From assembly GCA_963576565.1 (NCBI GenBank), contig OY755040.1, positions 27,675,203 through 27,739,202 of the forward strand: a stretch of 64,000 bases of DNA, given 5' to 3'. Under the pieces are notes generated by a model, which was not told where the DNA came from, searched no databases, and saw only the letters and a program-made list of their open reading frames with translations. Shown one piece after another: positions 9,510-20,511 of this stretch. Every line of letters starts with the position of its first letter. Position 1 is the first letter of the stretch. Both the position numbers and the translations under genes were made by a program. The DNA is from Aspidapion aeneum. Its lineage: Eukaryota; Arthropoda; Insecta; Coleoptera; Brentidae.

Positions 9510-10758
9510 GGGGAAGGAGGGGAGCAATCGACCACAAAATGGTTTTTTGTATATAAAATTTTGTTAAATGCATATTTGTAAAACAAAAAAGTACTGATGG
9601 GTAGATCGGAGTGTTGTTTAAGTAATTCACCAAAATTTAAAAAAAAAATAAAATCTTTTACCAGGAAATTTTTTTTTAAAAAAACCTTTGCAAATTGTTG
9701 AATGCTCCCCACCACTAGGGAGCATTCGACCATGTATAAAAAGGATCTTTAAAGGAATAAAAAAATAACAAAAAGTAAGAAACAAATGCTTTATTGTAGG
9801 AAAAATGGCAAAAGTAAAACGCAATGCAGTGAAAAAATAAAGAAATAATCCTAAAAATACCTTCTTACGATAAAGTACAATTGCTAAAAAAGTAGTAATC
9901 GTATTGCCCTACAAAAAACAAAAATACAAGGTATCTTGATAAAAAATATAAACTTACTTACCTAAACGAAATTAGTTTACAAGCAAGGTGCTGAAATTTT
10001 AACTGCTTAAACTTAAAATATGAAGCTGTTTTTATTGTTCCAGTTTTTGCTAAAGTTTTCAATTTGCTTATTATGTCTCCATTGTCCACTTCACTTATGT
10101 CTTCAATTTGTAGAAAATAAAATGAAGTTGACAGACCCTTTCTTCTCAAAAAAATTATTTTTGTTGCCTCTCCCGAAATTTCCAAAATTTGCCTCACAAA
10201 ATGAATCGGTTTGGATTTAGTCTGGAATCTTACTAAAACAAAATCTCCTTTTTTGAGATCCTCTTGATCAACTTCCTCAATATCTTTAAACTCGTCACTC
10301 AAGTCTTTACCTGAATCGTCATGAAGAGATAAAGCATAATTTTTGGTCGATGATAAATGATAACATCCAGTGGTCGAATGCTCCCCATTTTGAGGTGGTC
10401 GAATGCTCCCCAGGGTACAGAAACAGATTAATTAGCTCCACAAAAAATTATTTATATCTTTAGGTTAGAATAATATTTATCAAAACTACAATATCTAGAG
10501 ATTCCTTGCATAAACCACTGAAATTCAAAAACCAATTTTTTAAGAAAATTTTAAGTTAATTTAAGTTCTGTTTGTGTGGTTTTTAACTTTTTTCGTTAAA
10601 AAATCCAAAACGTTGGGTATACGTGCGTAATTACACTCAGACGATGCGCAACTAAAAAGAGAACCTAAAATCACTTGATTTTCGCGAGAAATTTAAACCA
10701 CTTGGTAAATAAACGCGATGGTTGAATGCTCCCCCTGGTCGAATTCTCCCCTCTTTCC
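9510..10758. mobile_element. DNA transposon with iterated GGTCGAATGCTCCCC sites
   Basis: The ends form an imperfect inverted repeat (GGGGAAGGAGGGGAGCAATC at the left, GAATTCTCCCCTCTTTCC at the right), each flanked by TA (9508-9509 and 10759-10760), which suggests a TA-target element. The motif GGTCGAATGCTCCCC, or its complement, recurs near both ends and inside: about 9521-9535, an inverted pair at 9699-9733, a direct pair at 10373-10412 and a direct pair at 10720-10750. Iterated subterminal motifs are typical transposase-binding sites. One short minus-strand frame (9958-10302) lies within. Pogo-type Tc1/mariner is my best guess. Confidence 0.6.
9958..10302 (-). CDS. Possible transposase C-terminal fragment
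   Basis: A 114-residue frame starting MSDEFKDIEEVDQEDLKKGD. It contains KKGDFVLVRFQTKSKPIHFV and IIFLRRKG, then EDISEVDNGDIISKL and a closing TASYFKFKQLKFQHL. From memory this order (a KxGDFVLVKF start, a FLRRK turn, an EDISEVD segment, a final hydrophobic strand) resembles a module at the C-terminus of many insect pogo-like, psq-HTH plus DDE transposases. The catalytic DDE domain is absent, so the element would depend on transposase from elsewhere. The frame is also open upstream of the Met, so the start is arbitrary. It may be a decaying remnant rather than an expressed gene. Function is inferred, not shown. Confidence 0.45.
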   Translation of the reverse strand: MSDEFKDIEEVDQEDLKKGDFVLVRFQTKSKPIHFVRQILEISGEATKIIFLRRKGLSTSFYFLQIEDISEVDNGDIISKLKTLAKTGTIKTASYFKFKQLKFQHLACKLISFR

Positions 10759-10764
10759 TACTGC

Positions 10765-10855
10765 TAGTGGCAGTCGCAGAGATCCTAACAGTGATAGTGA
10801 CAATGATACTGATTTGAATATTTGCTACAGTGATAATATTGTAAATTATCTGACT
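10765..10855. repeat. Degenerate hexamer repeat, right part
   Basis: A run of AGTGATAGTGACAATGATAC-like units matching the tract at 9318-9509; the two were probably one tract before the transposon inserted. Confidence 0.5.
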
Positions 10856-10860
10856 TCGTG

Positions 10861-11694
10861 AATTCTGTGACAACGGCTCTAAGACGAGAAATATTATTGT
10901 CCTAAGAGTAAAGACTTATTAATAAATTAATGCGCAATATAGTTCCATATAACGCCATAGTAATGCCAGCGTGATTAAATTTCCTTATTTAGATTAAAAT
11001 TAATACGTTTAATTAAACATCATTGTTTGCTTTGTGCTGCTTGATGGGAACAATATACCTATAAATACATTTTGTTGGGGTAATTAATTATATTAAGTAC
11101 ATGTATTTATTTAAAGTTCAGCGCCCACATTTAAAAATGATACTTACTAATTTGAAAGCGAAACAAGGCCTATGACCCTTTACGGGTTCGATTTGGCAAA
11201 GCAGCATTCCTCGTAAAAAAATGATCAATGATAAGCCATAAAAAATAAAAACTTTCCTATTATAATTTTGCAAGTAACAAAAATTAAAAATTTTCAAAAA
11301 TATAAGGTTTTGGTAAAAAAAAATATTTAAACAAAATAAATTGTAAAGTTATTTATTTTACCCGTTAATTTATTTAATTCAATGATTGTTTGGATTGTCG
11401 ATCATGAAATAAAAATAGTTATTATTACCTTATATATCTTTATTAGCCTACCGTATACATGAAACTCTTATGTATATGTATTCTACAAAACAATCGTGGT
11501 AAGTGGTGTGTCTTAACCCACTCTAAACGTGTACTGTGAAAGCCGGTGCAACGTTGCCGAATTTTGGGGAAAGCGGGTGCGAAGTCTTTGGGGAAAGCGA
11601 GTGCTATCTTTTATCATTTCCAAATGTAACGACTGTACATTTCACCAAAACACACTCCTTGTGTGATGGAAATTAGGTAAGGCCTATGTATACT
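10861..11694. other. No recognisable feature
   Basis: AT-rich sequence; nothing supported. The last 14 bases before 11709 are the target duplication of the non-LTR fragment that follows. Confidence 0.5.
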
Positions 11695-11708
11695 ATGTAC
11701 GTATACAT
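11695..11708. repeat. Left target-site duplication of the non-LTR fragment
   Basis: ATGTACGTATACAT here matches ATGTACGTACACAT at 23167-23180 with one difference, bracketing the split RNase H-bearing fragment together with the copia inside it. Confidence 0.75.
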
Positions 11709-11917
11709 AGTCTCGGCCAATTGGCTACTATATTTCAGGCCGAACTCGTAGCCATTGAACTGTGTGCCCGGTGGATTATTGACCACGATGGACCAACAAG
11801 ACAATAATAATCTTCTCCGACAGTCAAGCAGCCTTAAAAGCGCTTGATCCCTACACGGTAATATCAAGAACCGTGAGGAACTGCAGGGACTCGCTGAATG
11901 CGCTTGGTAGCGCTAAT
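11709..11917 (+). pseudogene. I/R1-like non-LTR RNase H domain, left half
   Basis: Translation gives LGQLATIFQAELVAIELCAR, then after a frameshift IFSDSQAALKAL, which are the conserved AE and DSQAAL segments of the RNase H domain of I/R1/LOA-type non-LTR retrotransposons. The protein is interrupted at 11917 and continues at 22789 with VTLVWIPGHSGQRG, the third conserved RNase H block. The split is caused by the copia insertion, bounded by CTAAT on both sides. The fragment was 5'-truncated when it inserted, since its 14-bp target duplication abuts it at 11708. Confidence 0.88.
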
Positions 11918-12017
11918 AAATAAAAACTTATACGAAAGTAACTGCGCTCAATTTCTGCAATTAGATAAACGCAATCGTTTACTAAGTTGTTGACGAAAAA
12001 GCCCATAACTTTTATTA
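11918..12017 (+). repeat. Truncated copia 5' LTR
   Basis: These 100 bases match 22684-22783 with 4 substitutions and no gaps. The upstream 113 bases of the 3' LTR have no counterpart here, although the target duplication CTAAT directly abuts the truncated end. Confidence 0.88.
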
Positions 12018-12031
12018 GGTTATCGGCCCAG
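12018..12031 (+). promoter_or_regulatory. Copia primer-binding site
   Basis: GGTTATCGGCCCAG directly follows the LTR. It resembles the Drosophila copia site that pairs with the anticodon-side half of initiator tRNA-Met, with one apparent change from GGTTATGGGCCCAG. This is from memory of copia. Confidence 0.75.
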
Positions 12032-12100
12032 TGAAGTTAGGTTTCAAGCAGAATTAGCAGTTGAAAACAAGCCGCAAACCGTGAATGTTCAAGCAGAAAT

Positions 12101-12666
12101 ATGTCTGGCAGTATTGTCGCAGTGCCGATATTGGAAGCTAATAATTTCAATAATTGGTGGTTTAGAATTCAAACAATTTGTAAAAGGGACCAGTGTGAAG
12201 AAGTACTTACTGGTGTACTTGATGAAACAGCAACAGTGGGGCAAAAAACAGCTTGGACAAATAATGATGGGAAAGCGCAATCAATTATTATAAACTTATA
12301 AACCTAAAACCTTCTTCGGAGGATCATTTTGTCAAATTTGATACTGTATTAAGAGAACTAAAAGAACAAGGAACAGATCTTCAAGAAGACGATAGAGTTT
12401 GTCATTCATTTTTGACTTTACCAGCAAAATTTGATACTGTTTTGACTGCACTTGAGACTTGAGAAAATGTGAAATTAGATTTTGTTAAATCACGACTGTT
12501 AGATGAGGAACTAAAAATGATAACAAATGATAATTCTTGCGAGAATGAAACCAGCTTTAAAGCACACGAAAATAAAAGAAGTTGTTTTAAATGTGGAAGT
12601 GGAACACATTTTATAGCTAATTGTCCTAAGAATGTTAAATATAAAAAAATAAAAGGAAACACTAGA
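12101..12666 (+). pseudogene. Copia Gag with nucleocapsid zinc knuckle
   Basis: An ATG at 12101 opens a 66-residue frame (VPILEANNFNNWWFRIQ) typical of the copia Gag N-terminus, the capsid protein. It stops at 12299, and the rest of Gag (for example FDTVLTALET at about 12430) continues out of frame and past further stops. From 12469 a frame carries CFKCGSGTHFIANC, a CCHC zinc knuckle that binds element RNA. The normal Gag length would be about 200-300 residues before protease; the coding sense is preserved but broken. Confidence 0.85.
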
Positions 12667-13377
12667 GGGAGGTCAATATATAGAGGAGAAAATTTAAGAC
12701 AAAGGGAAGGTTATAGTAGACAGCAAGGATATGAACCTAGACGAGAACCACAATCTGCAAATACTGCTGAAAGCACTGAAAAAGAAGCTATACAGTTGTA
12801 CCAAGCAAATTTATGCACAGAAGTAGATGGTAAGATATCATTTGTATTAGATTCAGGAGCAACTAACCCTTTTGTCACAAATAATTTGGAAAGATTTATG
12901 ACAGATATTCAAATACTATCAAATCATGTATCAATACATATAGCAAATGGAGAAATGCTGAGATCATTTAAAAAAGGTTACCTCAATTTTATGTGTCAAG
13001 GGCATAAAGTATCTGTAGAAGCTCTAATAGTAGAAAATATGAAACACAATTTATTATCAATTTCAAAAATGACATCAAAAGGCTGTAGAACAATTACTGA
13101 TCGTGAGAAAATGAAGATTACAGGAACAAATTTGTAATTGAATTGTCAATACAAAAATGGGCTTTACATTTTATTGGGTGACAAACCACGAAATGAAAAC
13201 TTACTGGAGTCAAGTGAGTGTTGTGGTATTGCAAGCGATTTATGGCATAAAAGGTTTGGACATCCAGAAAAAGATAAACTTGTTGATTTAGGATTACCAA
13301 TAGATAATAAAATTTGTTCAACTTGTGTGGAAGGAATAGCAAACGCTTACCATTTAAAGAATGTCAAAAAAGAGGTA
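12667..13377 (+). pseudogene. Copia protease and pre-integrase zinc domain
   Basis: Continuing from the zinc knuckle, LDSGATNPF is the DSGA active site of an aspartic protease. It is followed by HNLLSISKM, the conserved end of the copia protease region. After a stop at 13135, the next frame has LWHKRFGHP and CSTCVEGIANAYHLKN, the HHCC zinc-binding domain at the integrase N-terminus. The stop between the domains and a frame change near 13375 make it non-functional. The protease would mature the Gag-Pol polyprotein. Confidence 0.88.
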
Positions 13378-13494
13378 CAAAGATTGGTGATTTGATTCAT
13401 AGTGATATCTGTGGTCCATTTAATCCAGTTGCATTTGATGGATCGAAATATTTTCAAACTATTGATTTTATTATATGATTTTTCACACTTCACT
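13378..13494 (+). pseudogene. Copia integrase core, first part
   Basis: Frames here encode GDLIHSDICGPF, which includes the first catalytic Asp, then DGSKYFQTID and DFSHFT with a one-base frame slip between them. Homology stops near 13494 and resumes at 19361 with TLKTKDEAEKN, the next stretch of the same domain, so a large segment is inserted between. Confidence 0.82.
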
Positions 13495-14395
13495 ATAATC
13501 ACCCAACTAACAATTATAGTAGCGGCTACATGCTCCAAAGGCTTTCCTACTTTCTTATGGTAGAAATGTGGTGATCTCAACTAAAATTCGTTACTTTTTA
13601 GTTCTGACTACTGTTTAGTATCACGAAAAAGTAGAAGTTTCGTAAAAATGACCATTTAAACTACCTGATAGGATTGTTTCTTGATAGTCTAATCTGATAG
13701 TCTGCTCTACCACAATAGCACGTTGCCAAAGTTTTACTTTCTTTTTAGTCGTTAATTCGTAGTCACCCCGACATTTATATGTTACTTAATTACCACTACA
13801 AAGTTGGGATTAATTGAAGTCGCAAACGGGAGTATCCGATAACTTCCTTATAACTTTATATTTTACTACATAGGTTTGGGTCATCATAGTAATATCTGAT
13901 GTAATAATGTAGAGAAAATTACTTTTGAGGACAACCTAAAAGTCACAAAAACTTTGATTTTGTTTTTATGTCAATCCTTCAAAGTAGAGACTACTTCCTA
14001 TTTCTACTTTAAAAACGTAAACATCTTAAAGTCGTTGGTCGCGACTAATGTTAACCTTACTTTTTGTGGCTCCTTAAATTATTGCGAATTTGTTATAATT
14101 TATAATCAATTAAAGCAAGTATCGTTTATAATAAATTCTTAGCAAAGTACGACTTGTAAGCAGAATTTTAAGTTGTGACTTAAGTTCAACTAATACAAGT
14201 GGTATAAATAGATCGAAAATGCTCCCTGATTCTCATTGCTACGTTTTCATGGGATTTGAGTTCGATTTAATCTTATTGGAATAAAGCCATAATAACACTA
14301 TTATTAGAACCGAACCAATACGTGTACTAGAGACCCAGAGAGAAAGATGTCCCAAAAATTTGGTTCTGTTGTCGCGAAAAACAAATATCTAAATT

Positions 14396-14468
14396 TGGCA
14401 ACCCTAGTTAAGTTAGATGCTAGATCAATTTTTAGTTTTTATTGGTAGGCTTTAAGGTAGGGTTGCCA
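14396..14468. repeat. Short inverted repeat TTGGCAACCCTA...TAGGGTTGCC
   Basis: Two inverted 12-13-base arms about 50 bases apart. They may be the termini of a tiny MITE or subterminal repeats of a larger one. Confidence 0.45.
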
Positions 14469-15904
14469 GATCTGTTTTAGGTCAAAACGGGACTAAAGTT
14501 AAAAAAGAAGCAAAAATATGGGACAAAGCAGAAAAAAAAACATAAAAATACATATGGAAAGTTTAGGAACGTTTGTGAGCCACTCATTAATAATGATGTC
14601 CGTAATATGCACTTGTACGCAAGCATATGTTAAAAAATAGTTTTATCATTTTTGTGTTGCAGTTGACTTCTTAAAATAAAACAATTCATGTGAGATAAAT
14701 TGGTAAAAGTTTAAAATTTTGTGCCAAGTTCGAAAAATGGGACAAAGGACGTCCCGTTAATACCTTGTCCTCCTTGCTTTTTTATTGTAACATTGACAAA
14801 AATATAACGTTTTAACCTAAGCACATTGTACAACAGCATTCCCCAAATTATGCTGAATTGATGTACGGTACTTATATATTCAATTAAAATTTGTTTACTG
14901 CTTTTATGTAATATTTAATACCAACAATCAATTCAGCGTTGACAAATTGTTCGAAGTTGCGATGCGATAGAAAGACCTAGTACCACACCTTCTGACACTT
15001 TCAATAAAAAAACATTTTAATATTTTATGTATCTGTTCCCCAAATGATGACTTTCTAGTCGGACAACTTTCTTAATAAGTAAAATTAACGTTTACCTAAA
15101 ATTTATTGTAAACCATGTAGGAACTCATAAACCTTACTGATTCTAATTAGAGTTTGAAATAAAGATTGGAAAATTTAGTTGATTTTAATATGTTTTGTGC
15201 CCATTTGAACTATCCTTATTGAGTTATGGACGCGTTCCCCAAGTAATTTTTCGAGTATAAAGAGAACAAAATTAAATTAGGGACGTTTTTATTAAAAATG
15301 TTTCTGAAATGTGGAGATGAGTTTGAAGTATAACAATCTGAGAATAATTTGAAAACTGTAATTTACTACAGCTTTAACTAAAAAAATCTTCTCCAATTGA
15401 AATTCTCCACCTTCATGATTTTTACATATGTTTTGGTACATTATAAAAACTTTTTAAAATTTACTTTTATTTATTTATTTATTGGATACTTTACAAACAT
15501 CACTAATTATATAGAGAAAAATTTAATGAAAAAAAGTAAATATTTATAACTTAACCTACTGCCTACCTACAAAAGAAAAAAAGATGAAATATTACATAAT
15601 GCGTAATGAATCGTTATTGCCAAATTAATTTAATCATAAATAATAAAACAAACTGAGTTGAAACCTGGTTGAAACGCCATGGAAACGCAGCAACCGACGG
15701 CAAGACGACAGTACGGATTTATGTGTGTGTGTAAGAGAGAGCGCGAGACACAGAGTAAATTTACTGAGAAGAAAAGAGACAGTGCCATAGCAAAAGGGAA
15801 TTTCTATTTTACTGACCATCATTTTAACGACCAACGTATTTTCGATAAAAAAACCGCCTAGTTTGTGGTAAAAACAAATATTAACTTTTAAGTTAACAGG
15901 TGTT

Positions 15905-16283
15905 AGTGAAGTACCACTTCTAAACAGCTCTACTGACCCATCACTTAACTACAACTCAGTTTTATCCCAAAAACCACCTTCACTTAGCTTCTACCACCCT
16001 CGCTTAGGCTTAGCTTCTACCATCAAAAAATCAACTACTACCACCTACCGTAGTAGAACCTAAGGGAAGGTAGAAGTACTTGATTTTTTTGTGGTGGAAG
16101 CTAGGACAAGTTGGTGGAAGTACTTGATTTTTTGTGGTGAAAGCTAGGACAAGTTGGTGTTAGAAGCTAAGCAAAGGTGGTAGTAGTTGGTTTTTTAGGG
16201 GTAGAATCTAAGCGAAGGTGGTAGTAGTTGGTTTTTTTGTAATAGAAGCTAAGCGAAGGTGGTAGTAGTTGGTGTAGAATCTA
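15905..16283. repeat. Minisatellite that switches strand midway
   Basis: On the right, units of the type GAAGCTAAGCGAAGGTGGTA plus TAGTTGGTTTTTT repeat with a period of about 46, and AAGCTAGGACAAGTTGGTGG units repeat with a period of about 35. On the left (before about 16050) the same units run in the opposite orientation (CTTCACTTAGCTTCTACCAC, TCAACTACTACCACCTACC). The turning point is near CTACCGTAGTAG at 16045-16056. The whole tract can fold into a long imperfect hairpin. Confidence 0.75.
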
Positions 16284-17089
16284 ATAATTAAAGGTATTTT
16301 TGCTATAAACCTGAGCTGTAACTAAATAATAGATAAATAGGTAACTGTATGGCTTTTATTTATTAGTTATGATTTGTTTCGACCCTATACAATTTAGTCG
16401 GACGTGAAATAGTATAAAAAATCGTTGTTGGTCAGTAATATCCAAGTCAGTAAAATTCGGGTCAGTATAATAGGCAGACCTCAAAAAATGTTTTGATTTA
16501 TAAACAAATAAAAAATGGGTTTGGTCTTCTGTTTTTTACTAATCTTATTCAACTTAATCTGTGCTTCTGTTAAAATGGCTTTTTGATGAATGTTGCCCCA
16601 AAACAGCGAAGCCTTCAAGTTTATTACAGTGCAAATAATCTGCAATCAAGTACAATCTACATAGAGAAATGATGAAGGCATGTAAACCAAAGGAAAATAG
16701 GTAAGGGAGAGAGCTATGAACCATGGGGAATACGCCCTTTTTATTGGCTTTCATTATTCAGAATAATGATATCTGTAGGCAAATATTTTAAATACTATAT
16801 CTTGAAACATATCGCAGAAGCCCCATGTATAAAAATTTCCTTTTTTTGTTACAGGATCCACATTTTCAAAGACGAGGAAACCTGTGTGTGCATACAGCAG
16901 ATTTTGGGAAGATATGTATACAGGATAATCCGAGAACTTATACAGAAACCTCTGGCCTAGTTTGAACTAAAGAACAAAAAAGTGTTTGAATTTAATGACA
17001 AAATGTTATTATTAGTACTACCTACCTACTCTGAAATTAAAATAAAGATCATAAGTTTTTTCCTTACACATTGAGCTGTGTCAGGCATC

Positions 17090-17166
17090 CATTATAAATG
17101 TAACCCCCCACGATCCCCATGAGATCCACTATCCCCACAAGATAGTGAGGGGTTACATTTATAATG
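17090..17166. repeat. Near-perfect hairpin
   Basis: The arm CATTATAAATGTAACCCC pairs with GGGGTTACATTTATAATG, and a second nested stem CACTATC/GATAGTG lies inside. The total is 77 bp. It may be a small foldback insertion. Confidence 0.7.
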
Positions 17167-17491
17167 AATACCCCTGTACATGTGGCAATGTGTTAATCCT
17201 AAATCATTTTTTGTTGTAATCACTAGAGACCCACATGTGATCGAGGTCCACTAGAGCCTGCCAGCACTTTAGAATACAATACCCCTGTACATCCAAAAAA
17301 TTGATGTCTTTTGTTTTATTTAATAGTCATGTCAGTGGAGGTCCCAGAGGGGGGGTGGCATGTTCCTCCCTTTTTCCCGAGAATTACATAAAAAATACAA
17401 GAAACATTTGGTATTACACACCTGAGCAAAAAATAAGGTTTTATAACCAGATAGATAGGTTCAAAAACAACCCCCCTCCATGTTTAAAACT

Positions 17492-17622
17492 CAGTTTCCA
17501 CCTATGTGTGCCCACATTGCTTAAAAAATCTCATTTGGTGACCTTGCATTTAAACAAGTCAATCTATGTCCCATTGTGTGAACATTTTTTGAATCAGGGT
17601 GGGCACACATACATGGAAACTG
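17492..17622. repeat. Inverted repeat with 22-bp arms
   Basis: CAGTTTCCACCTATGTGTG near 17492 is matched in reverse complement by CACACATACATGGAAACTG near 17604, about 90 bases apart. It is probably a piece of a MITE. Confidence 0.6.
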
Positions 17623-19360
17623 GGTATCACTGCCCCCTCTAGATAATTTTTTAAATAAAAAACTACATAAACAACTTTTATTTATTTCATTTAAAATAAT
17701 AACTTATTACAATAATTGATTAAAACATTAAAAGCCATACTAAATATATTGAGAATGACAAAGGCTGACCTGAAATCAACCAGGAAAGAAGTCAACTTAA
17801 AATTTGTCTGGATCATCTCAGCAAATCCTTGGTTCAGTAGGGCAATGAATGATTGTTTTCTTTGTTGATATCATAAAGGCATTGCATATTACACATGTTG
17901 TCGGGTGATCTATTTATAAGAATACATGGTGGTTAAGCATTCGTTGCAGTCCCTATCATGTACCCCAATGGTGATAAGGAGACCTCATTGGCCTTTAGCA
18001 GCTAGTCATAACTCATAGAGTTAATTCAATTGCAATACTTCTTTAGCATTTCTGGTTACTACAAGCAGTGATCTAAAATTTAAAAAAAACTGTGATAAAT
18101 AACTCAGATTTTATAGTTAAAATTATTTGTTTTGATTCCAATTAACAACTTTTCAACTAGGTTAGACGAGGCCATAAGTCCTTGAATACATCCTTGATCA
18201 GAACATAAACTGGGCCTTATTGTAAAAGCGTAAAAATTAGCTATGTGTTTTCTTATATTTTTGTTAATAAATACTAATCTATCACTATCATTTTAAAGTT
18301 TTTTTACCTGAGTTTGTTGATAATATTGTAAAACAAAATAATTTGTTTAAAACTTTTGTTGTTGATCCTCCTTAAATGTCAATGACAAGTGACGTCTGTT
18401 GCTGACGGTCTGATCGGCCATATAACTTGAACGTCGTGATTTGCTTACCCGCGCGGTGGCTGACCCTTTCTAGGAATTTTTTAGTTGCGGACAAAAGTCG
18501 GTAACACGTTCCCGTAACGGATGAGGTAGAAATTTCAATGTGCTATTTAGAACTATAAGGGAATCGAGACACTAAAGTAGTAAGTGGTACGTAGCCGTAA
18601 CTTAGGCTCACTTTCAAGTAGCTCTCCCCTCTATGAAGGAATAATTTTTGTACGCCATGTTTTTTTTTGAAGGACAGAAAAATTGTTTTTCTTATTTTAG
18701 TTTTGAAGCCCATTTTACAGAGATGTAGTTTTTCGTACACAAATTAATAAAAGCTTTACCAAATATCCATATTAAAAACCATTTGGTCGGATTATCTGCC
18801 AATTATAAAAACATAACCTCAAAAACCACAACGAAAATATTCCATTAGCTACCAAAAAACGGCAAAATTTTGCAGGCGCGCCTATTTTTTGCAATAAACA
18901 TAATGCATGTTGCACATAAAAATTTGCATGGCAGTTGAATTTTTACCTCTGCTCGTTAAATCTCGTAATTTTGGATAACATAGTACATATTACAGACATA
19001 ACCAAACAAAAAAACTTAGCGTGTTTGTTTACTGTTGTGTTCCATATTGTATTATAATAATTCTACCAAAAAGAAACGATTATATTATTTGCAACTACAT
19101 CGCTACTTTTATGCTATTACGGAAAAAAAACAGCTTCTACGACGTAGTAGATACCTGGCTGCGACGTAGTAGTGTAGTTGTTACTACAGTGACTTTAAAC
19201 ACTTGGACTAGTAGTCATATCCAGAAATTGGTTCCCCACTTAGGGAATTAACACGTCGCTGTATGGTATACTGAGACGTAGCGGGACTACGTTGCGGTTA
19301 CCTTTAAGAAATTCTTTCTAGTTGGGGTTTCGTCGTGACAACATTAAATGTTTGTTGGGC

Positions 19361-20290
19361 AAGACTTTAAAAACAAAAGACGAAGCAGAAAAGAATTTAA
19401 TACAGTATATTCAAGAGTTGGCAACCCAGCATGAATGTAAAGTAAAAGCTATAAGAGTCGACAATGGTGGTGAATTTGTATCAAACAACTTTAAATCTTA
19501 TTGTCAGAAAAGTGGAATTATTTTGGAGTATACAATTCCGTATACGCCACAAGAAAATGGAGTTTCAGAAAAAATGAATTTAACTCTATTAAACAAGATA
19601 AGAACAAAGATTATAGACTCAGGTATTCCAAAAGAACTGTGGTGTGAAGCATTAAAATGTTCTGTTTTTGAGCTAAATCGATTACCCACAAAGAATCTCC
19701 AAAAGGGTCAAACACCTGCATTATTATGGCATGGAAGAAGTAATATAAACAAATTAAGGATATTTGGAAGTCGAGCATGGTATACAGTATTACCAAAGGG
19801 AAATAAACTTGATCAAAGAGCCCGTAAAGCAGTTTTGGTAGGATATTGTGGAGGTGGTTATCGATTGTGACTTCCAGAAGAAAGAAAAGTAATAAGATCA
19901 CGAGATGTAAGAGTAGATGAAAGCGTAATGGAATATAAATCAAACACATCTGAGAAGGAGATAGAAAACCCACAAATAATTATTAAGGATATTGATGATA
20001 ACAAATCACAAAACGAGACAGATAACAAATCACAAAACGAGACAGAAAACGAAGAAGAAGAAAGTATTAGTTCAAATGATGATGATCGTGATAATGATCA
20101 AAATGAGGACAATTTACCCGAATTATTTCCTGAAGAGAATGAAAATATTCAAACACGAGCTGGAAGAACTGTAAAGAAACCAAAACATTTTGACGAATAT
20201 GAGGTATATACAACTTATTATTTATTGACTGAATTAAATCAAGAGCCAAAAAGTTACAAAGAGGCAAGTCAATTTCCGGAATGGCAACAA
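19361..20290 (+). pseudogene. Copia integrase core, second part, and linker
   Basis: From TLKTKDEAEKN the frame carries AIRVDNGGEFVSNNF with the second catalytic Asp and PQENGVSEKMNLTLL with the catalytic Glu, then GRSNINKLRIFGSRAW, the conserved C-terminal GKR/IFG block of copia integrase. A stop at 19868 breaks it. The next frame (19928-20323) is a charged Asn/Asp/Glu-rich linker with KPKHFDEYEVYTTYYL, the usual spacer before copia RT. It follows the 5.9-kb insertion directly. Confidence 0.88.
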
Positions 20291-20511
20291 CCAATAAAAA
20301 AGGAAGTGCTCATGAAATGCTAGAGACTTGGCAACCTGCCGAATTACCCGAAGATCAGACAGCGATAGATACAAGGTGGATTTTTAAAATTAAAGAGGAT
20401 GGAAGAAAGAAAGCTCGCCTAGTTGCGAAAGGATTTCAGGTACCATTCAATTCTGGGGACGAATTTATTTACGCTCCTGTCTGCCGTTTATCGACAATCA
20501 GAATTTTATTA
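20281..20511 (+). pseudogene. Copia reverse transcriptase, first part
   Basis: TWQPAELPEDQTAIDTRWIF, then ARLVAKGFQ and APVCRLSTIRILL match the start of the copia RT fingers (W-x-L, K-x-R-W-x-F-K, RLVAKGF, the V-x-R-x-S-T-I-R box). The coding match stops after codon TTA at 20511 and resumes at 21320 with SVFVQKDWNLHQIDV. Confidence 0.88.

Larger units (their letters stand above)
13495..19360. mobile_element. Unidentified 5.9-kb insertion in the copia integrase
   Basis: The flanking integrase sequence is continuous across this block, so it entered after the copia. The left edge begins near ACCCAACTAACAATTATAG and the right edge ends near TGTTTGTTGGGCAAG, hinting at a short CCCAAC/GTTGGG inverted end. 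I could not establish a target duplication. No reading frame longer than about 113 residues exists and none has a motif I recognise. It contains an inverted minisatellite (15905-16283) and several hairpins, annotated separately. It could be a large non-autonomous transposon or a composite of several insertions. Confidence 0.5.

Noticed and set aside
9318..9527. Low-complexity Thr/Ile/Val-rich reading frame as a gene
   Set aside because: It is a translation of a decayed hexamer repeat; composition is explained by the DNA repeat.
13495..14142. Left part of the 5.9-kb insertion as continued copia coding sequence
   Set aside because: The integrase resumes cleanly at 19361, and none of the frames here gives integrase blocks.
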